In this document: positions 19,410 to 28,645 of the stretch, in pieces
How the letters are laid out: every line of letters starts with the position of its first letter
Numbering within the stretch: the stretch's first letter is position 1
Assembly (NCBI GenBank): GCA_002456975.1
Contig: NTKA01000006.1
Location: 1 to 62,248 of the forward strand
Direction of reading: 5' to 3'
Length of the DNA stretch: 62,248 bases
Origin: Halieaceae bacterium MED-G27
GTDB taxonomy: Bacteria > Pseudomonadota > Gammaproteobacteria > Pseudomonadales > Halieaceae
Made by a program: the position numbers and the translations under genes
Notes under the pieces: model-generated
Databases searched by the model: none
The model's input: only the letters and a program-made list of their open reading frames with translations
What the model was told of the DNA's origin: nothing

Positions 19410-19895
19410 TTAGCGATCGTCGGTCCAAGTCGCCGAACTTGCCTGTCCGCTACCCGAGGAGACCGTTAATTCAACTTCCACCAAATCAGGATCATGCTCG
19501 AGAGTGAGAAGTTCCTGAAGCATAAAATGAGCGAGCTCTTCGACGGTGACATTGGTGATTGGCAAAATCCAGGTCTCATCTACGGGAAACTTCAGTACCC
19601 GGTTATCAAAGGTGACATGGTACTCCTCACCGACCTGATCCACCGTTTGATACAGTGACTGACCCGCTACTAAAATATATTCGTCGTAGCGATCGCAAAG
19701 CATTTTAATGCGTCGCTTGTAGACGTTGTAATCAGCCGAAAACCCATTGTCGCCCATCTGCGCAACGAGACGGACAGAGACAAAATAGTTATGACCGTGT
19801 AGGCGCTCACGCTCAGTTACCGAGAAAATCGTGTAGTGCGCCGCCGAAAACTTGTGCGCTTCTTTGGTGATGTGCAATGTCGTCAGACGAGTCAA
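19410..19895 (-). CDS. 6-pyruvoyltetrahydropterin synthase family protein, Glu-type (PTPS-III-like)
   Basis: About 161 residues. No ATG is available. TTG at 19895 is preferred because GGAG lies 6 bases before it; TTG at 19907 is the alternative. The three zinc histidines are present in FSAAHY and RLHGHNY. QueD and classical PTPS have a catalytic Cys four residues before HGH (CxxxHGH). Here that stretch reads TERERLHGHNY, with no Cys and with Glu at -3 and -5. From memory, the PTPS-III group, which replaces FolB in folate synthesis, carries such a Glu. So it may make 6-hydroxymethyl-dihydropterin rather than the queuosine precursor. The nearby YhhQ gene leaves a queuosine role possible. Confidence 0.78.
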   Translation of the reverse strand: MTRLTTLHITKEAHKFSAAHYTIFSVTERERLHGHNYFVSVRLVAQMGDNGFSADYNVYKRRIKMLCDRYDEYILVAGQSLYQTVDQVGEEYHVTFDNRVLKFPVDETWILPITNVTVEELAHFMLQELLTLEHDPDLVEVELTVSSGSGQASSATWTDDR

Positions 19896-20030
19896 TGGGT
19901 ACTCCAACTACCAAGGTGACACTATTAACGGCCACCGTGCGATATCAGATCAATCTGCCGCTCAAGAATCCTAGGCGTCAGCTGTCGCGTAGGATAACCT
20001 GGTCCTTTATTACCCATAAACGGCCGCTTA

Positions 20031-20735
20031 ATGAGCAATATTGCAATTATCACGGGTGCGAGTTCCGGTATTGGAGCCGCAACAGCCGCACGGTTCATGT
20101 CACTGGGACATCAAACCATTAATATTTCGCGTCGACCTTGCCCGGTTGATGGCGTGATTAACATCAGTGCCGACCTCGCAACCCATTCGGGTGCTGAGAC
20201 AGCCGCATTAGTCGCACTCGAGTATTTAACTGGCGCGCCCATGACATGCCTTGTTCACAATGCATCACTCATGCTGAAAGATACTATCGACAGCTGTGCG
20301 GATGCTGAAATAGAGCGCGTCATGCGAGTCAACATATCCGCGATAAACACGCTAAACCGATATCTCTTGCCCGCTATGGGCCAGCAGTCCAGCGTGCTGT
20401 ATGTCGGCTCGACACTGTCCGAAAAAGCCGTCGCTGGCGCCTTCAGCTACGTGATCAGTAAGCACGCGCAACTTGGCATGATGCGAGCCTCGTGTCAGGA
20501 CCTAGCGGGCACAGGCATCCATACGGCGATGGTTTGCCCTGGCTTTACGGAAACCGAAATGCTGAAGCAACACCTGGGTGGCGATACCTCACTTATGCAC
20601 GAAATTGGCTCGCAAAACGGATTCGGCAGGCTCGTCGCTCCCGACGAAATTGCCGCTGCATTGGTCTGGGCACAGGCTAATCCTGTCATCAATGGCTCGG
20701 TCATTCATGCCAACCTGGGACAAACTGAGCGATGA
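20031..20735 (+). CDS. Short-chain dehydrogenase/reductase
   Basis: 234-residue Rossmann-fold oxidoreductase. The cofactor motif is ITGASSGIGAATA (about residues 7-19), the strand motif is VHNAS, and catalytic Ser-Tyr-Lys are seen as YVGSTLSEK and SYVISKHAQ. The ISRRPC segment after beta-2 suggests NADP(H) preference. The substrate is unknown. Being divergent from a PTPS-family gene, a pteridine substrate is conceivable but only inference. Its stop overlaps the next start (ATGA). Confidence 0.85.
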   Translation: MSNIAIITGASSGIGAATAARFMSLGHQTINISRRPCPVDGVINISADLATHSGAETAALVALEYLTGAPMTCLVHNASLMLKDTIDSCADAEIERVMRVNISAINTLNRYLLPAMGQQSSVLYVGSTLSEKAVAGAFSYVISKHAQLGMMRASCQDLAGTGIHTAMVCPGFTETEMLKQHLGGDTSLMHEIGSQNGFGRLVAPDEIAAALVWAQANPVINGSVIHANLGQTER

Positions 20736-21502
20736 ATGAACTCACCCCTGAAGCCTTAACCGAGCGAAGAGAGCGTGTATTCATTGCGCTAGCTGCTGTA
20801 TTTCTATCGGCGATGACCTTGCTAAATGTGATCGGCATTACCAAGTTCATTCAGTTAGGGCCATTGGCATTAGCGGTAGGAGTACTGCCCTACCCTCTGA
20901 CCTTTCTCTGCACCGATCTGATCAGTGAGTTGTATGGTAAAGCTCGTGCAAATTATCTGGTGACCGTTGGGTTGTTTATTAACGGCTTCATCCTACTGGT
21001 GATGACCATAGGAGAATTTGCCCCTTCGGTGGCGCCCTCGACGATGCCACCCTGGCAGACGCTATCGCTGGCGAGTCCCGTAGGCCTTCCCAACGGGGAT
21101 GAAGTGAACGGTGACGTGGGCCTGTTTTCACTGCTGTATGCGACCACCTCAGGCGCTGTTGCGGCCTCTATGCTCGCTTACATCACTGCTCAGTATTGTG
21201 ATGTACATTTATTTCACTTCTGGAAACGAGTAACCAAGGGCAAACACCTGTGGATCCGGAATAATTTCAGCACATTGGTCAGCCAGTTGGTCGATTCCGT
21301 GATGGTGGTGACGGTGACGTTCGGCGCAGTTTACCTCGCGGGCGGAATATCGTTTAGCACATTACTGACTTTGGTGGCGAGCAATTATGCTTTCAAAGCG
21401 CTAGTTGCGCTGTTAGACACACTGCCACTTTACTATCTGGTGGGAAAACTCCGCGTTTACCTGCAGGTCGATGTTCACGAGACAGCGACGGCCTATCACT
21501 AG
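20732..21502 (+). CDS. yhhQ: Queuosine precursor transporter, YhhQ/VUT family
   Basis: 256-residue inner-membrane protein with about six transmembrane segments. It carries the family signatures GVLPYPLTFLCTDLISELYGK and WIRNNFSTLVSQLVDSV. YhhQ members import 7-cyano/7-aminomethyl-7-deazaguanine in E. coli. The central loop (about residues 92-125) is longer than usual and polar. It is translationally coupled to the SDR and convergent with hda, 2 bases apart. Confidence 0.88.
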   Translation: MNELTPEALTERRERVFIALAAVFLSAMTLLNVIGITKFIQLGPLALAVGVLPYPLTFLCTDLISELYGKARANYLVTVGLFINGFILLVMTIGEFAPSVAPSTMPPWQTLSLASPVGLPNGDEVNGDVGLFSLLYATTSGAVAASMLAYITAQYCDVHLFHFWKRVTKGKHLWIRNNFSTLVSQLVDSVMVVTVTFGAVYLAGGISFSTLLTLVASNYAFKALVALLDTLPLYYLVGKLRVYLQVDVHETATAYH

Positions 21503-21504
21503 GC

Positions 21505-22203
21505 TCAAATCCCCAAGGGCAGCGTTTTCAAAAAAGGCACCGTGGGCGAGCGCTTCTGCGCGAGGCTCGACTGGTCGATTACAGACATAGCCTTGGCCAC
21601 TGCAGCACCCGTCCTAGGGAGTCTAGTCGCAAGGTATCGAGTTGCCTTGGGTGTTAAAGATAGACCATGTGCGGCAGCTCGATTAACCAAAAGGCTTTCG
21701 AAATCATCCAACTGCCAGACTGGCAACTGAAACACAGTCGTGGCGGCGAGTCGGGATCTGAGGTCTGGCAATATCGATTCCAATGCTGATGGGGCGAGCG
21801 TTGCAGCAAATAACATCGAGGTGTCTGCAGCCTGACATCGGTTGAAGGTGTGAAACAGCGCCTCCTGCCAATCCTGACTCACATCGATACAATCGACGTC
21901 ATCGAAGGCAATCAAATCGGCAGCCTCAATCGCCTCTAAGAGGGCAGCTGGCGGGTAGTCAAGCAGGGACCGAAGCGGCAGGTAAATAGCCGTCGCATTG
22001 GCTTGCTGGCAAACGGCCTGTAGCAAGTGGCTTTTTCCAGTGCCTACACCACCCCAAACATAAAGAGTCGAAGCTTTGATCTGGCAGAGATCATTCGCAG
22101 CCTGCTCGATTTCACGAGTGGCGGACCGCCTGACCCACTGCGCCCAGGTAGCTTCAGGATTTAATGAGACAGCGAGAGGTAGCTGCTCCGTCGGTGCACT
22201 CAC
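21505..22203 (-). CDS. hda: DnaA regulatory inactivator Hda
   Basis: AAA+ protein that, with the DNA-loaded sliding clamp, stimulates ATP hydrolysis by DnaA and prevents re-initiation. The 232 residues contain an N-terminal clamp-binding motif QLPLAVSL, Walker A GGVGTGKSHLLQ and Walker B LIAFDDVDCID. They end in a lid with the sensor 2 helix RTGAAVAKAMSVID. This is a typical Hda size and gene context beside a PerM permease and purM. Confidence 0.94.
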   Translation of the reverse strand: MSAPTEQLPLAVSLNPEATWAQWVRRSATREIEQAANDLCQIKASTLYVWGGVGTGKSHLLQAVCQQANATAIYLPLRSLLDYPPAALLEAIEAADLIAFDDVDCIDVSQDWQEALFHTFNRCQAADTSMLFAATLAPSALESILPDLRSRLAATTVFQLPVWQLDDFESLLVNRAAAHGLSLTPKATRYLATRLPRTGAAVAKAMSVIDQSSLAQKRSPTVPFLKTLPLGI

Positions 22204-22231
22204 AGGGTTCCGTACTCCGGTTTAAAGACGT

Positions 22232-23302
22232 TCAATCACCGGCCTTGTAGACATCGGTTTCAAGGTAAGCGCCCAACACCCGCTTCAAGAAAACCAAGAG
22301 AACGGCAGCGACGGGCAACGCGAGCAGCACCCCAGTGAAGCCTGCCAGCTGACCGCCTGCCATTAACGCGAAAATGACGGCCACGGGATGTAATCCGATT
22401 TGATCGCCGAGTAGAACGGGCGTCAGTAAAAAACTCTCCACCAACTGCCCAATCACGAACACCATCGCAACTAATGCCAAGGCGTATGGGTCGAGACCAA
22501 ATTGAAAATAGGCGACCATCATTGCACTGCCTACCCCTATGATCGAACCTGCGTAGGGAATGATGGATACGAGCCCCGCGGTCAGTCCCAATACCAGCGC
22601 GTAATTCAGACCCACTGCCCAAAGCCCCAGGCTGTACATCACTGCCTGTGCCAACATGACTACGAGTTGTCCTCGGACAAACGAACCCAGAACCCCATGC
22701 GCCTCGATCACTGAATCGCTAACCGTGGTCTCCCAGCTCCGTGGGACTAATCGCAACAGTGCCGCCATCATAATGTCCCAGTCGCGCATCAGATAGAACG
22801 CAACCACCGGTATCAACGCCAGATTGAGCACGGTGGCAACCAGTGACAGCCCAGAGGTCGTCAGTTGCTTCAGGATGTTGCCTGTCGCTACTCCCAAGGA
22901 TTGCCAATGATCAGCCATACCACTCTCCCAATCGATCGAGGGCAGCGCGACCGGACTGAGGCTTAAACGGGCTTGGACCGAGGGGATAGCAGTCTCAGAC
23001 ACCCATCGATACGCATCAGGCACCGACTGCACCAATTCCGCCAACTGTTTTACTAACAAGGGCAACACGACCGACAGCACCACCGTCAGAAAACCTACTA
23101 GTACCACAAAGACAATTGCCACTCCGGTGGATCTAGAGAACCCTCGAGTTTCGAGGCGGTCGACCACGGGATCACCCATGTAAGCAATCAGGGCGCCTAT
23201 GACAAAGGGCGCCAGTATGGCGTGCAACTGCCACAGAAAAACGAGCGCAACCGCCAGTAGTAACCAGGGCAACCATTTAGCATCCAGCACGGTGTTTTTC
23301 AT
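22232..23302 (-). CDS. AI-2E/PerM family permease
   Basis: 356-residue polytopic membrane protein with about eight transmembrane segments in the family arrangement. The N-terminal pair is LPWLLLAVALVFLWQLHAIL, there is a periplasmic domain rich in short helices, and the signature is PYAGSIIGVGSAMMVA with QLVESFLLTPVLLGDQIGLHPVAV. The substrate is not predictable; members export AI-2 or act as antiporters. Its ATG overlaps the DUF2066 stop by 1 base. perM next to purM and hda is a conserved arrangement. Confidence 0.9.
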   Translation of the reverse strand: MKNTVLDAKWLPWLLLAVALVFLWQLHAILAPFVIGALIAYMGDPVVDRLETRGFSRSTGVAIVFVVLVGFLTVVLSVVLPLLVKQLAELVQSVPDAYRWVSETAIPSVQARLSLSPVALPSIDWESGMADHWQSLGVATGNILKQLTTSGLSLVATVLNLALIPVVAFYLMRDWDIMMAALLRLVPRSWETTVSDSVIEAHGVLGSFVRGQLVVMLAQAVMYSLGLWAVGLNYALVLGLTAGLVSIIPYAGSIIGVGSAMMVAYFQFGLDPYALALVAMVFVIGQLVESFLLTPVLLGDQIGLHPVAVIFALMAGGQLAGFTGVLLALPVAAVLLVFLKRVLGAYLETDVYKAGD

Positions 23303-24348
23303 TAGCCCTCACCCCATAGCAAATTCAATTGATTACGACTGACAATATTGTCAATGCGAAGGCCTGAGCGCTCCGGGATCAGTCGCACCACTTCTTCTGC
23401 TGAAGACACACCCAGCACCCGATAAATCAAGCGATCATCAGCGACACTGTCGACTCTCAAATCCACCAGCTCACCGAGATCATCAAACAGCGAAGTCACA
23501 GCCCGATAATCCGCATAATCCGAAACTCCCGCCACTGACACTTTGATGGCAAAGGCGTCGGTAAAACGCTGGAGCGTGACGGCATACTGATCTCTCATAG
23601 AATCGACCGCCAGGTCGATACCCAGCTGCCAACTTCTTTCATCGTTGTCAGTTCGTAACTGACGATTATCGATCGATGAGGGCCCAACATACGTCCAGTC
23701 GACAAGCTTTGAGCCATCACTCAGAGCAATCCAACGTCCCACTAAGGCGTGTTCCGCGTTGTAGCGCCCCGTCGCGAGTCGAATCCGATTCGTATCGCGT
23801 GACCAAGCGGAGTCGATTGGAAGCGCTGCTGCATCCTCAAGATCGAGCAGCGGAAACCGGACGGTAACGCCACGGTCAGCGAATGGAGTGATGGATTGGG
23901 TCAGCACATCAGGATCGTCAGAACGAGCCGCAAACCGCCTTGAAAATGGTTCATCGACCACCAACCAGACCACAATCGGTGGTCGTCGCTCATCCCAGTA
24001 AGGCACGCCCTCTTCCCGGAACAGGCTCCGAACCCACAGGTCATCGAATTCAAAATAAGCCTCAGTCCCAGTATCGGAGTCACGATAGCTGTAAAGCGAT
24101 AAGTGACGTGTTGCCTTTTTGACGGCAGCCGAAAAAGCGGGACGCTCTACAACTGTCTCATCGCCCGAGACACGAATAAGCATTCGGGTCATCGCCATCT
24201 CTGCCGCCTGATCCAGCGATGACTGACTGCGATCGTCAACGGGTATCGATTCGGCAAAGAACTCATTGGCTACTGCAGTGTCAAAACTCAAGAGCATCGA
24301 CACAGCGAAAACAAGGGAGCACCGGTGTTTGATGAAATTGGAGATCAT
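23302..24348 (-). CDS. DUF2066 exported protein
   Basis: 348 residues with an N-terminal signal (CSLVFAVSMLLSFDTAVA, cleavage likely near residue 27). The body matches the DUF2066 pattern seen next to purM in gammaproteobacteria: ALTRMLIRVSGDE-like text near residues 50-63 (AMTRMLIRVSGDETVV) and IVVWLVVDEP. The function is unknown; it is probably periplasmic. The permease gene downstream overlaps it by a single base, so they form one transcription unit. Confidence 0.85.
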   Translation of the reverse strand: MISNFIKHRCSLVFAVSMLLSFDTAVANEFFAESIPVDDRSQSSLDQAAEMAMTRMLIRVSGDETVVERPAFSAAVKKATRHLSLYSYRDSDTGTEAYFEFDDLWVRSLFREEGVPYWDERRPPIVVWLVVDEPFSRRFAARSDDPDVLTQSITPFADRGVTVRFPLLDLEDAAALPIDSAWSRDTNRIRLATGRYNAEHALVGRWIALSDGSKLVDWTYVGPSSIDNRQLRTDNDERSWQLGIDLAVDSMRDQYAVTLQRFTDAFAIKVSVAGVSDYADYRAVTSLFDDLGELVDLRVDSVADDRLIYRVLGVSSAEEVVRLIPERSGLRIDNIVSRNQLNLLWGEG

Positions 24349-24451
24349 AGATTGAGTTTACCAGCGAAATTTGATTCGGTCGCTTTCATCCTAAGCGGGC
24401 GCTAAGTAAACTTCGCGTCTAGCAGATAACGATCACAGGCTCATACACACC

Positions 24452-25474
24452 ATGACGGGACTGACCTACAAAGATGCAGGCGTTGATATCGACGCTGGTA
24501 ATGAGCTAGTCGAGCGAATCAAGCATGTCAGTGCCGCGACGCGACGACCCGAGGTGCTCGGCGGAATCGGTGGTTTTGGAGCTCTATGTGAGATCCCAGA
24601 GGGTTATCGGCAACCCGTATTGGTATCGGGTACCGATGGCGTCGGCACCAAGCTAAGACTTGCAATGCAACTCAAACAGCACAGCACGATCGGAATCGAT
24701 CTGGTAGCCATGTGCAGCAACGACATCGCCGTAGTAGGTGCCGAACCATTATTGTTCTTGGATTACTACGCCACCGGCAAATTAAATGTCGATATAGCGG
24801 CCGACGTCGTAGCCGGAATCGGTCGTGGTTGTGAACTAGCTGGTGCTGCCCTTGTCGGAGGCGAGACTGCTGAAATGCCCGGCATGTACGAAGGCGATGA
24901 TTACGATCTCGCCGGCTTTTGCGTGGGCGTCGTTGAGAAAAATCAGATTATCGACGGCCACCGAGTGGCGCCCGGCGACAAAATCATCGCGTTGCCGTCA
25001 TCAGGCCCACACTCCAACGGCTACTCGCTGATCCGCAAAATCATCGATACAAGCAATGCCGATTTGACTCAAGATTGTGATGGCGTGGCATTGTCGGAAG
25101 CCCTAATGGCACCGACCGAGATATACAACAAGCCGCTCCTTGCGTTGCAGCGCGAAATGCGCCCGCATGCACTGGCGCATATTACCGGCGGCGGTTTACT
25201 GGAGAACATACCCCGAGTGCTTCCCGAGGGCTGTTCAGCGAGTATCGACGCTCAGTCGTGGTCATTGCCTCCAGTTTTTCAATGGCTGCAGGCAGGGGGC
25301 AACGTCGAGAGTGCAGAGATGCTCCGAACCTTTAATTGCGGCGTGGGAATGGTGGTGATTGTCGCACCCGCCAAGGCCGACGCAGCGATGCAATTATTGA
25401 AAGAGCAGCAGGTTGATAGCTGGGTAATCGGTGAGATCCGCGACGGAAACCGCCAGGTCGAGATGGGGCTTTGA
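24452..25474 (+). CDS. purM: Phosphoribosylformylglycinamidine cyclo-ligase
   Basis: Forms aminoimidazole ribonucleotide in purine synthesis using ATP. The 340-residue length is typical. Family motifs are seen in order: [69 protein letters not shown] and [17 protein letters not shown]. Its stop shares one base with the purN start. It is divergent from DUF2066, with about 100 bases between in which I see no clear PurR operator. Confidence 0.97.
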   Translation: MTGLTYKDAGVDIDAGNELVERIKHVSAATRRPEVLGGIGGFGALCEIPEGYRQPVLVSGTDGVGTKLRLAMQLKQHSTIGIDLVAMCSNDIAVVGAEPLLFLDYYATGKLNVDIAADVVAGIGRGCELAGAALVGGETAEMPGMYEGDDYDLAGFCVGVVEKNQIIDGHRVAPGDKIIALPSSGPHSNGYSLIRKIIDTSNADLTQDCDGVALSEALMAPTEIYNKPLLALQREMRPHALAHITGGGLLENIPRVLPEGCSASIDAQSWSLPPVFQWLQAGGNVESAEMLRTFNCGVGMVVIVAPAKADAAMQLLKEQQVDSWVIGEIRDGNRQVEMGL

Positions 25475-26133
25475 TGCCCGGTGCGGAGCGACGCATTGTC
25501 ATTCTAATCTCGGGCCGTGGCTCGAATATGGAAGCCATCTTGAATGCCTGCAAGAGCGGCTCACTGCATGGCACAGTAGCCGCCGTTATTAGTAATCGTC
25601 CCGATGCCAAAGGTCTCAGTACCGCGAGCGCAGCCGGTATAGAGACTAAAGCTATCGACCACAAAGCCTACGAATCTCGAGACAATTTTGATCGTGCGCT
25701 GGCCGATGCCATCGACTCCTATCGCCCCGACGTGTTGGTGCTGGCTGGCTTTATGAGAATTCTCACCGAGGGCTTCGTGGCGAAATTTTTGGGCAAAATG
25801 ATCAACGTACATCCCTCACTATTACCGGACTATCCCGGTCTCAACACCCATCAACGAGCGATCGACAATGGCGATGAAGAAGCCGGTGCCACAGTGCATT
25901 ACGTAACGGGCGAGCTCGATGGAGGGCCAGCGATTCTGCAGGGCAGCGTGAACATCCTCGACAACGATACAGCAGACGCGCTCGCCGCCCGGATTTTGCC
26001 CACTGAGCATCAAATGCTTGTCACTGCGGTTGGCTGGCATCTCGATGGCCGGCTGGCGCATTGCGAGTCTGGCGCCTATTTGGACAATTCGCGGCTACCA
26101 CTGCGTGGTGTTAACTGGAGCACAGTAACATGA
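25474..26133 (+). CDS. purN: Phosphoribosylglycinamide formyltransferase
   Basis: Transfers a formyl group from 10-formyltetrahydrofolate to GAR. It has 219 residues from the ATG at 25474 (a TTG one codon earlier is the outer limit). Motifs are ISGRGSNMEAIL, the catalytic block MINVHPSLLPDYPGLNTHQRA with the Asn-His pair, and the conserved Asp in VTGELDGG. It overlaps purM and the following DUF3108 gene by 1 and 4 bases. Confidence 0.96.
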   Translation: MPGAERRIVILISGRGSNMEAILNACKSGSLHGTVAAVISNRPDAKGLSTASAAGIETKAIDHKAYESRDNFDRALADAIDSYRPDVLVLAGFMRILTEGFVAKFLGKMINVHPSLLPDYPGLNTHQRAIDNGDEEAGATVHYVTGELDGGPAILQGSVNILDNDTADALAARILPTEHQMLVTAVGWHLDGRLAHCESGAYLDNSRLPLRGVNWSTVT

Positions 26134-26858
26134 TGCGATCCACCAAAAATAAAGTGCTCGCGACGATCAGGTGGTTATTTACCCTGTTGATGAGCGCCTT
26201 GCTGGCTCCAAGCAGTGCGCTGGCTGATACGCCACTAACGCCATTCGAGGCGACCTATGACACCCGTGCTCTTGGCATGAGTATGTCGCTGTCTCGCAAG
26301 CTCGGACTGGAGGGCGACACCTACACACTGTCGAGCCTTGGCAAAAATATGTTGCTAACCCTCAAGGAGCAATCCAGTTTCACGATTGAAGATGGCCAAG
26401 TGTTGGGACAGCGGTTTAAATCGGAGTCCAAAGCACTGAAAACACAGCGACGTGCTGTGAATTTTGATCGGTCAGCCGGTGTCATCGACAGCATGAAGCA
26501 GGGGAAATGGACGCAACATGAATGGCAACCGGGTCTGCTCGACCGATTCTCGCAGCAGCAGCAGATTCGCCTGACCCTGCTGGGGTCCGACACTCCCCCC
26601 GACCAACTCGCTTTTAACGTGGTCGATGGCCCCAAAGTAAGCGAAAAAATTTGGCAGCGCGTTGAGGCTGACCCAATCGATACGCCATTGGGACAACTTG
26701 AGGTCGTGAGTTATCGCGAGGTCCACGACAATCCAAAAAAGCGCGCGTCACGCATCTGGCTAGCACCTGGGTTGCAGTACCTCATGGTTAAAACCGAGCA
26801 TATCGAGCGCTCGTCCAAGATACGCGTCAATATCGAGTCACTGAACTGGCTCGAGTAA
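26130..26858 (+). CDS. DUF3108 exported protein
   Basis: 242 residues with a signal peptide (WLFTLLMSALLAPSSALA, cleavage near residue 32). The mature part follows the DUF3108 beta-rich pattern starting FEATYDTRALGMSMSLSRKL, with the terminal RIWLAPGLQYLMVKTEH. The DUF3108 gene behind purN is a conserved gammaproteobacterial neighbour of unknown function; an outer-membrane lipid or polysaccharide role is sometimes guessed. It overlaps purN by 4 bases. Confidence 0.87.
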   Translation: MMRSTKNKVLATIRWLFTLLMSALLAPSSALADTPLTPFEATYDTRALGMSMSLSRKLGLEGDTYTLSSLGKNMLLTLKEQSSFTIEDGQVLGQRFKSESKALKTQRRAVNFDRSAGVIDSMKQGKWTQHEWQPGLLDRFSQQQQIRLTLLGSDTPPDQLAFNVVDGPKVSEKIWQRVEADPIDTPLGQLEVVSYREVHDNPKKRASRIWLAPGLQYLMVKTEHIERSSKIRVNIESLNWLE

Positions 26859-26874
26859 GCGTGGTAGGATTTTC

Positions 26875-26917
26875 GAAGCGACGTGGGGAACGCTCTTAAC
26901 TGAGCGACCGTCGCTTC
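26875..26917. repeat. Nested inverted repeat in the DUF3108-dcd gap
   Basis: Outer 9-base arms GAAGCGACG/CGTCGCTTC at 26875-26883 and 26909-26917 enclose a second 5-base stem CGCTC/GAGCG (26891-26895, 26902-26906). It would fold as a stacked hairpin. It sits 16 bases after the DUF3108 stop and may end that transcript, but no T-run follows. The rest of the gap (26918-27094) holds no gene or tRNA that I can see. Confidence 0.5.
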
Positions 26918-27094
26918 AGGCTACGTTATCCCAACCCGCCCCTGACGCTTAGCATCCGGATTCGGGTAGTGGATCTCTCACACCTCATCTAGTGCGCGGA
27001 CTCGTTGAGATAGTGGTAGGACTGATTCAGAGGCCGACTGACTCAGCTGACTGCCTAAATTTGATAGCGCAGGGAATACAGCACTCCGATTTGT

Positions 27095-27661
27095 TTAGGC
27101 TTTGGGTAAGGTCACCCCGGTCTGTCCCTGATACTTACCACCGCGATCCGCATAGCTAGTTTCGCACACCTCATCGGACTCGAAGAACAGCATTTGAGCG
27201 ACACCTTCGTTGGCGTAGATCTTCGCGGGCAATGTCGTGGTATTGGAAAACTCCAATGTCACGTGACCCTCCCACTCGGGCTCCAATGGTGTGACATTCA
27301 CGATGATGCCGCATCGAGCATAGGTCGATTTACCGAGGCAAATAGTCAGCACATTGCGTGGGATACGGAAGTACTCGACCGTCGATGCTAGCGCGAAGGA
27401 GTTGGGAGGAATGACACAGACGTCGCTCTCGATATCGACGAACGAATCACTGTCGAAGTGCTTGGGATCGACAGTCGCCGAGTTGATATTGGTAAACACC
27501 TTAAATTCGCGAGAACACCGCACGTCGTAGCCGTAACTCGAGGTTCCGTACGAAATCAATCGATCGCCGTCTTTAGAACGCACCTGACCGGGCTCGAAGG
27601 GCTCGATCATGCCATGCTCTTGTGCCATTCGGCGGATCCATCGATCGGATTTAATACTCAC
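27095..27661 (-). CDS. dcd: dCTP deaminase
   Basis: Deaminates dCTP to dUTP for thymidylate synthesis. 188 residues, typical for the monofunctional trimeric enzyme. Motifs are [32 protein letters not shown], the active-site stretch [20 protein letters not shown] with catalytic Ser and Arg, and the catalytic Glu in [11 protein letters not shown]. It lies downstream of mrp, as in many gammaproteobacteria. Confidence 0.96.
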   Translation of the reverse strand: MSIKSDRWIRRMAQEHGMIEPFEPGQVRSKDGDRLISYGTSSYGYDVRCSREFKVFTNINSATVDPKHFDSDSFVDIESDVCVIPPNSFALASTVEYFRIPRNVLTICLGKSTYARCGIIVNVTPLEPEWEGHVTLEFSNTTTLPAKIYANEGVAQMLFFESDEVCETSYADRGGKYQGQTGVTLPKA

Positions 27662-27693
27662 TTCATTCCTTCCTTGTTGCGTTTTACCAAGCG

Positions 27694-28521
27694 TTAATCG
27701 GCCATGGTGATTGTTGGTGTCACCGGCACTTCCTGAGCCTTCAGTTGCTCCATAACCGCGACAAGCGCCTGGCGATAAGCCTCGGCTTCCGTTGAATCCG
27801 GCGCGGCTGTCACCAACGGAGCACCACCATCGCTCTCCTCACGAATGCGCCGGGTCAGAGGTATATTCGCAAGAAGCTGCAGATTGTATTCATCGGCGAG
27901 ATCAGCGCCACCATCGCTGCCAAAAATAGGATCTTCATGCCCACAGGCTGTGCACACATGAGTGGCCATATTTTGCACGACCCCTAGCACGGGCACTGTC
28001 ACCTTTTCGAACATTTCGATCGCGCGGCGAGCATCGAGCAAAGCCATGTCCTGAGGTGTGGTGACCACTACCGCTCCCGCCACTTTGGCGCGTTGAGTCA
28101 GGGTCAGCTGAATGTCGCCAGTCCCCGGTGGCATATCGACAAACAGGACATCGAGCTCACCCCACTGGGTTAACTCGAGCATTTGCTGCAGCGCACCACT
28201 CGCCATAGGGCCGCGCCATACCATCGGGGTCTTTTCATTAGTCAGGAAAGCCATCGACATCGACCTGATGCCGTGAGCCTCCAGTGGCACTAGGAGTTTT
28301 TCGTCGATCACGTCAGGTCTGACATCATCGGTAAACCCCAGCATTCTCGACTGGCTAGGCCCGTAAATATCGGCATCGAGTAGGCCCACCTTGAGCCCGG
28401 CCTCTGCAGCAGCTGCCGCAAGGTTGGCCGTCACCGTCGACTTGCCAACACCCCCTTTACCCGAGGCCACGGCAACCACGAATTGAGTAGATGAGATTCC
28501 TTGCACAGAGTCCTGCTCCAA
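27694..28521 (-). CDS. apbC: Iron-sulfur cluster carrier protein Mrp/ApbC
   Basis: MinD-like P-loop ATPase that carries and transfers [4Fe-4S] clusters. It is 275 residues with the deviant Walker [13 protein letters not shown] near residue 18, [14 protein letters not shown], and the cluster CXXC in [10 protein letters not shown]. The N-terminal DUF59 domain found in the longer 360-residue Mrp is absent; short forms are common. It is divergent from metG, a conserved pairing. Confidence 0.93.
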   Translation of the reverse strand: MEQDSVQGISSTQFVVAVASGKGGVGKSTVTANLAAAAAEAGLKVGLLDADIYGPSQSRMLGFTDDVRPDVIDEKLLVPLEAHGIRSMSMAFLTNEKTPMVWRGPMASGALQQMLELTQWGELDVLFVDMPPGTGDIQLTLTQRAKVAGAVVVTTPQDMALLDARRAIEMFEKVTVPVLGVVQNMATHVCTACGHEDPIFGSDGGADLADEYNLQLLANIPLTRRIREESDGGAPLVTAAPDSTEAEAYRQALVAVMEQLKAQEVPVTPTITMAD

Positions 28522-28645
28522 AAAAACGGCGAGTATATATCAGCGCGCGGCCTCTGGGTGGCTCAATAAAAACAGGGACAAACGGTTCGATCTCAGCCAT
28601 CCCTCGGCTACAATACGCGGCTTTTCGCCAAGGGCCTAGCTGCCA

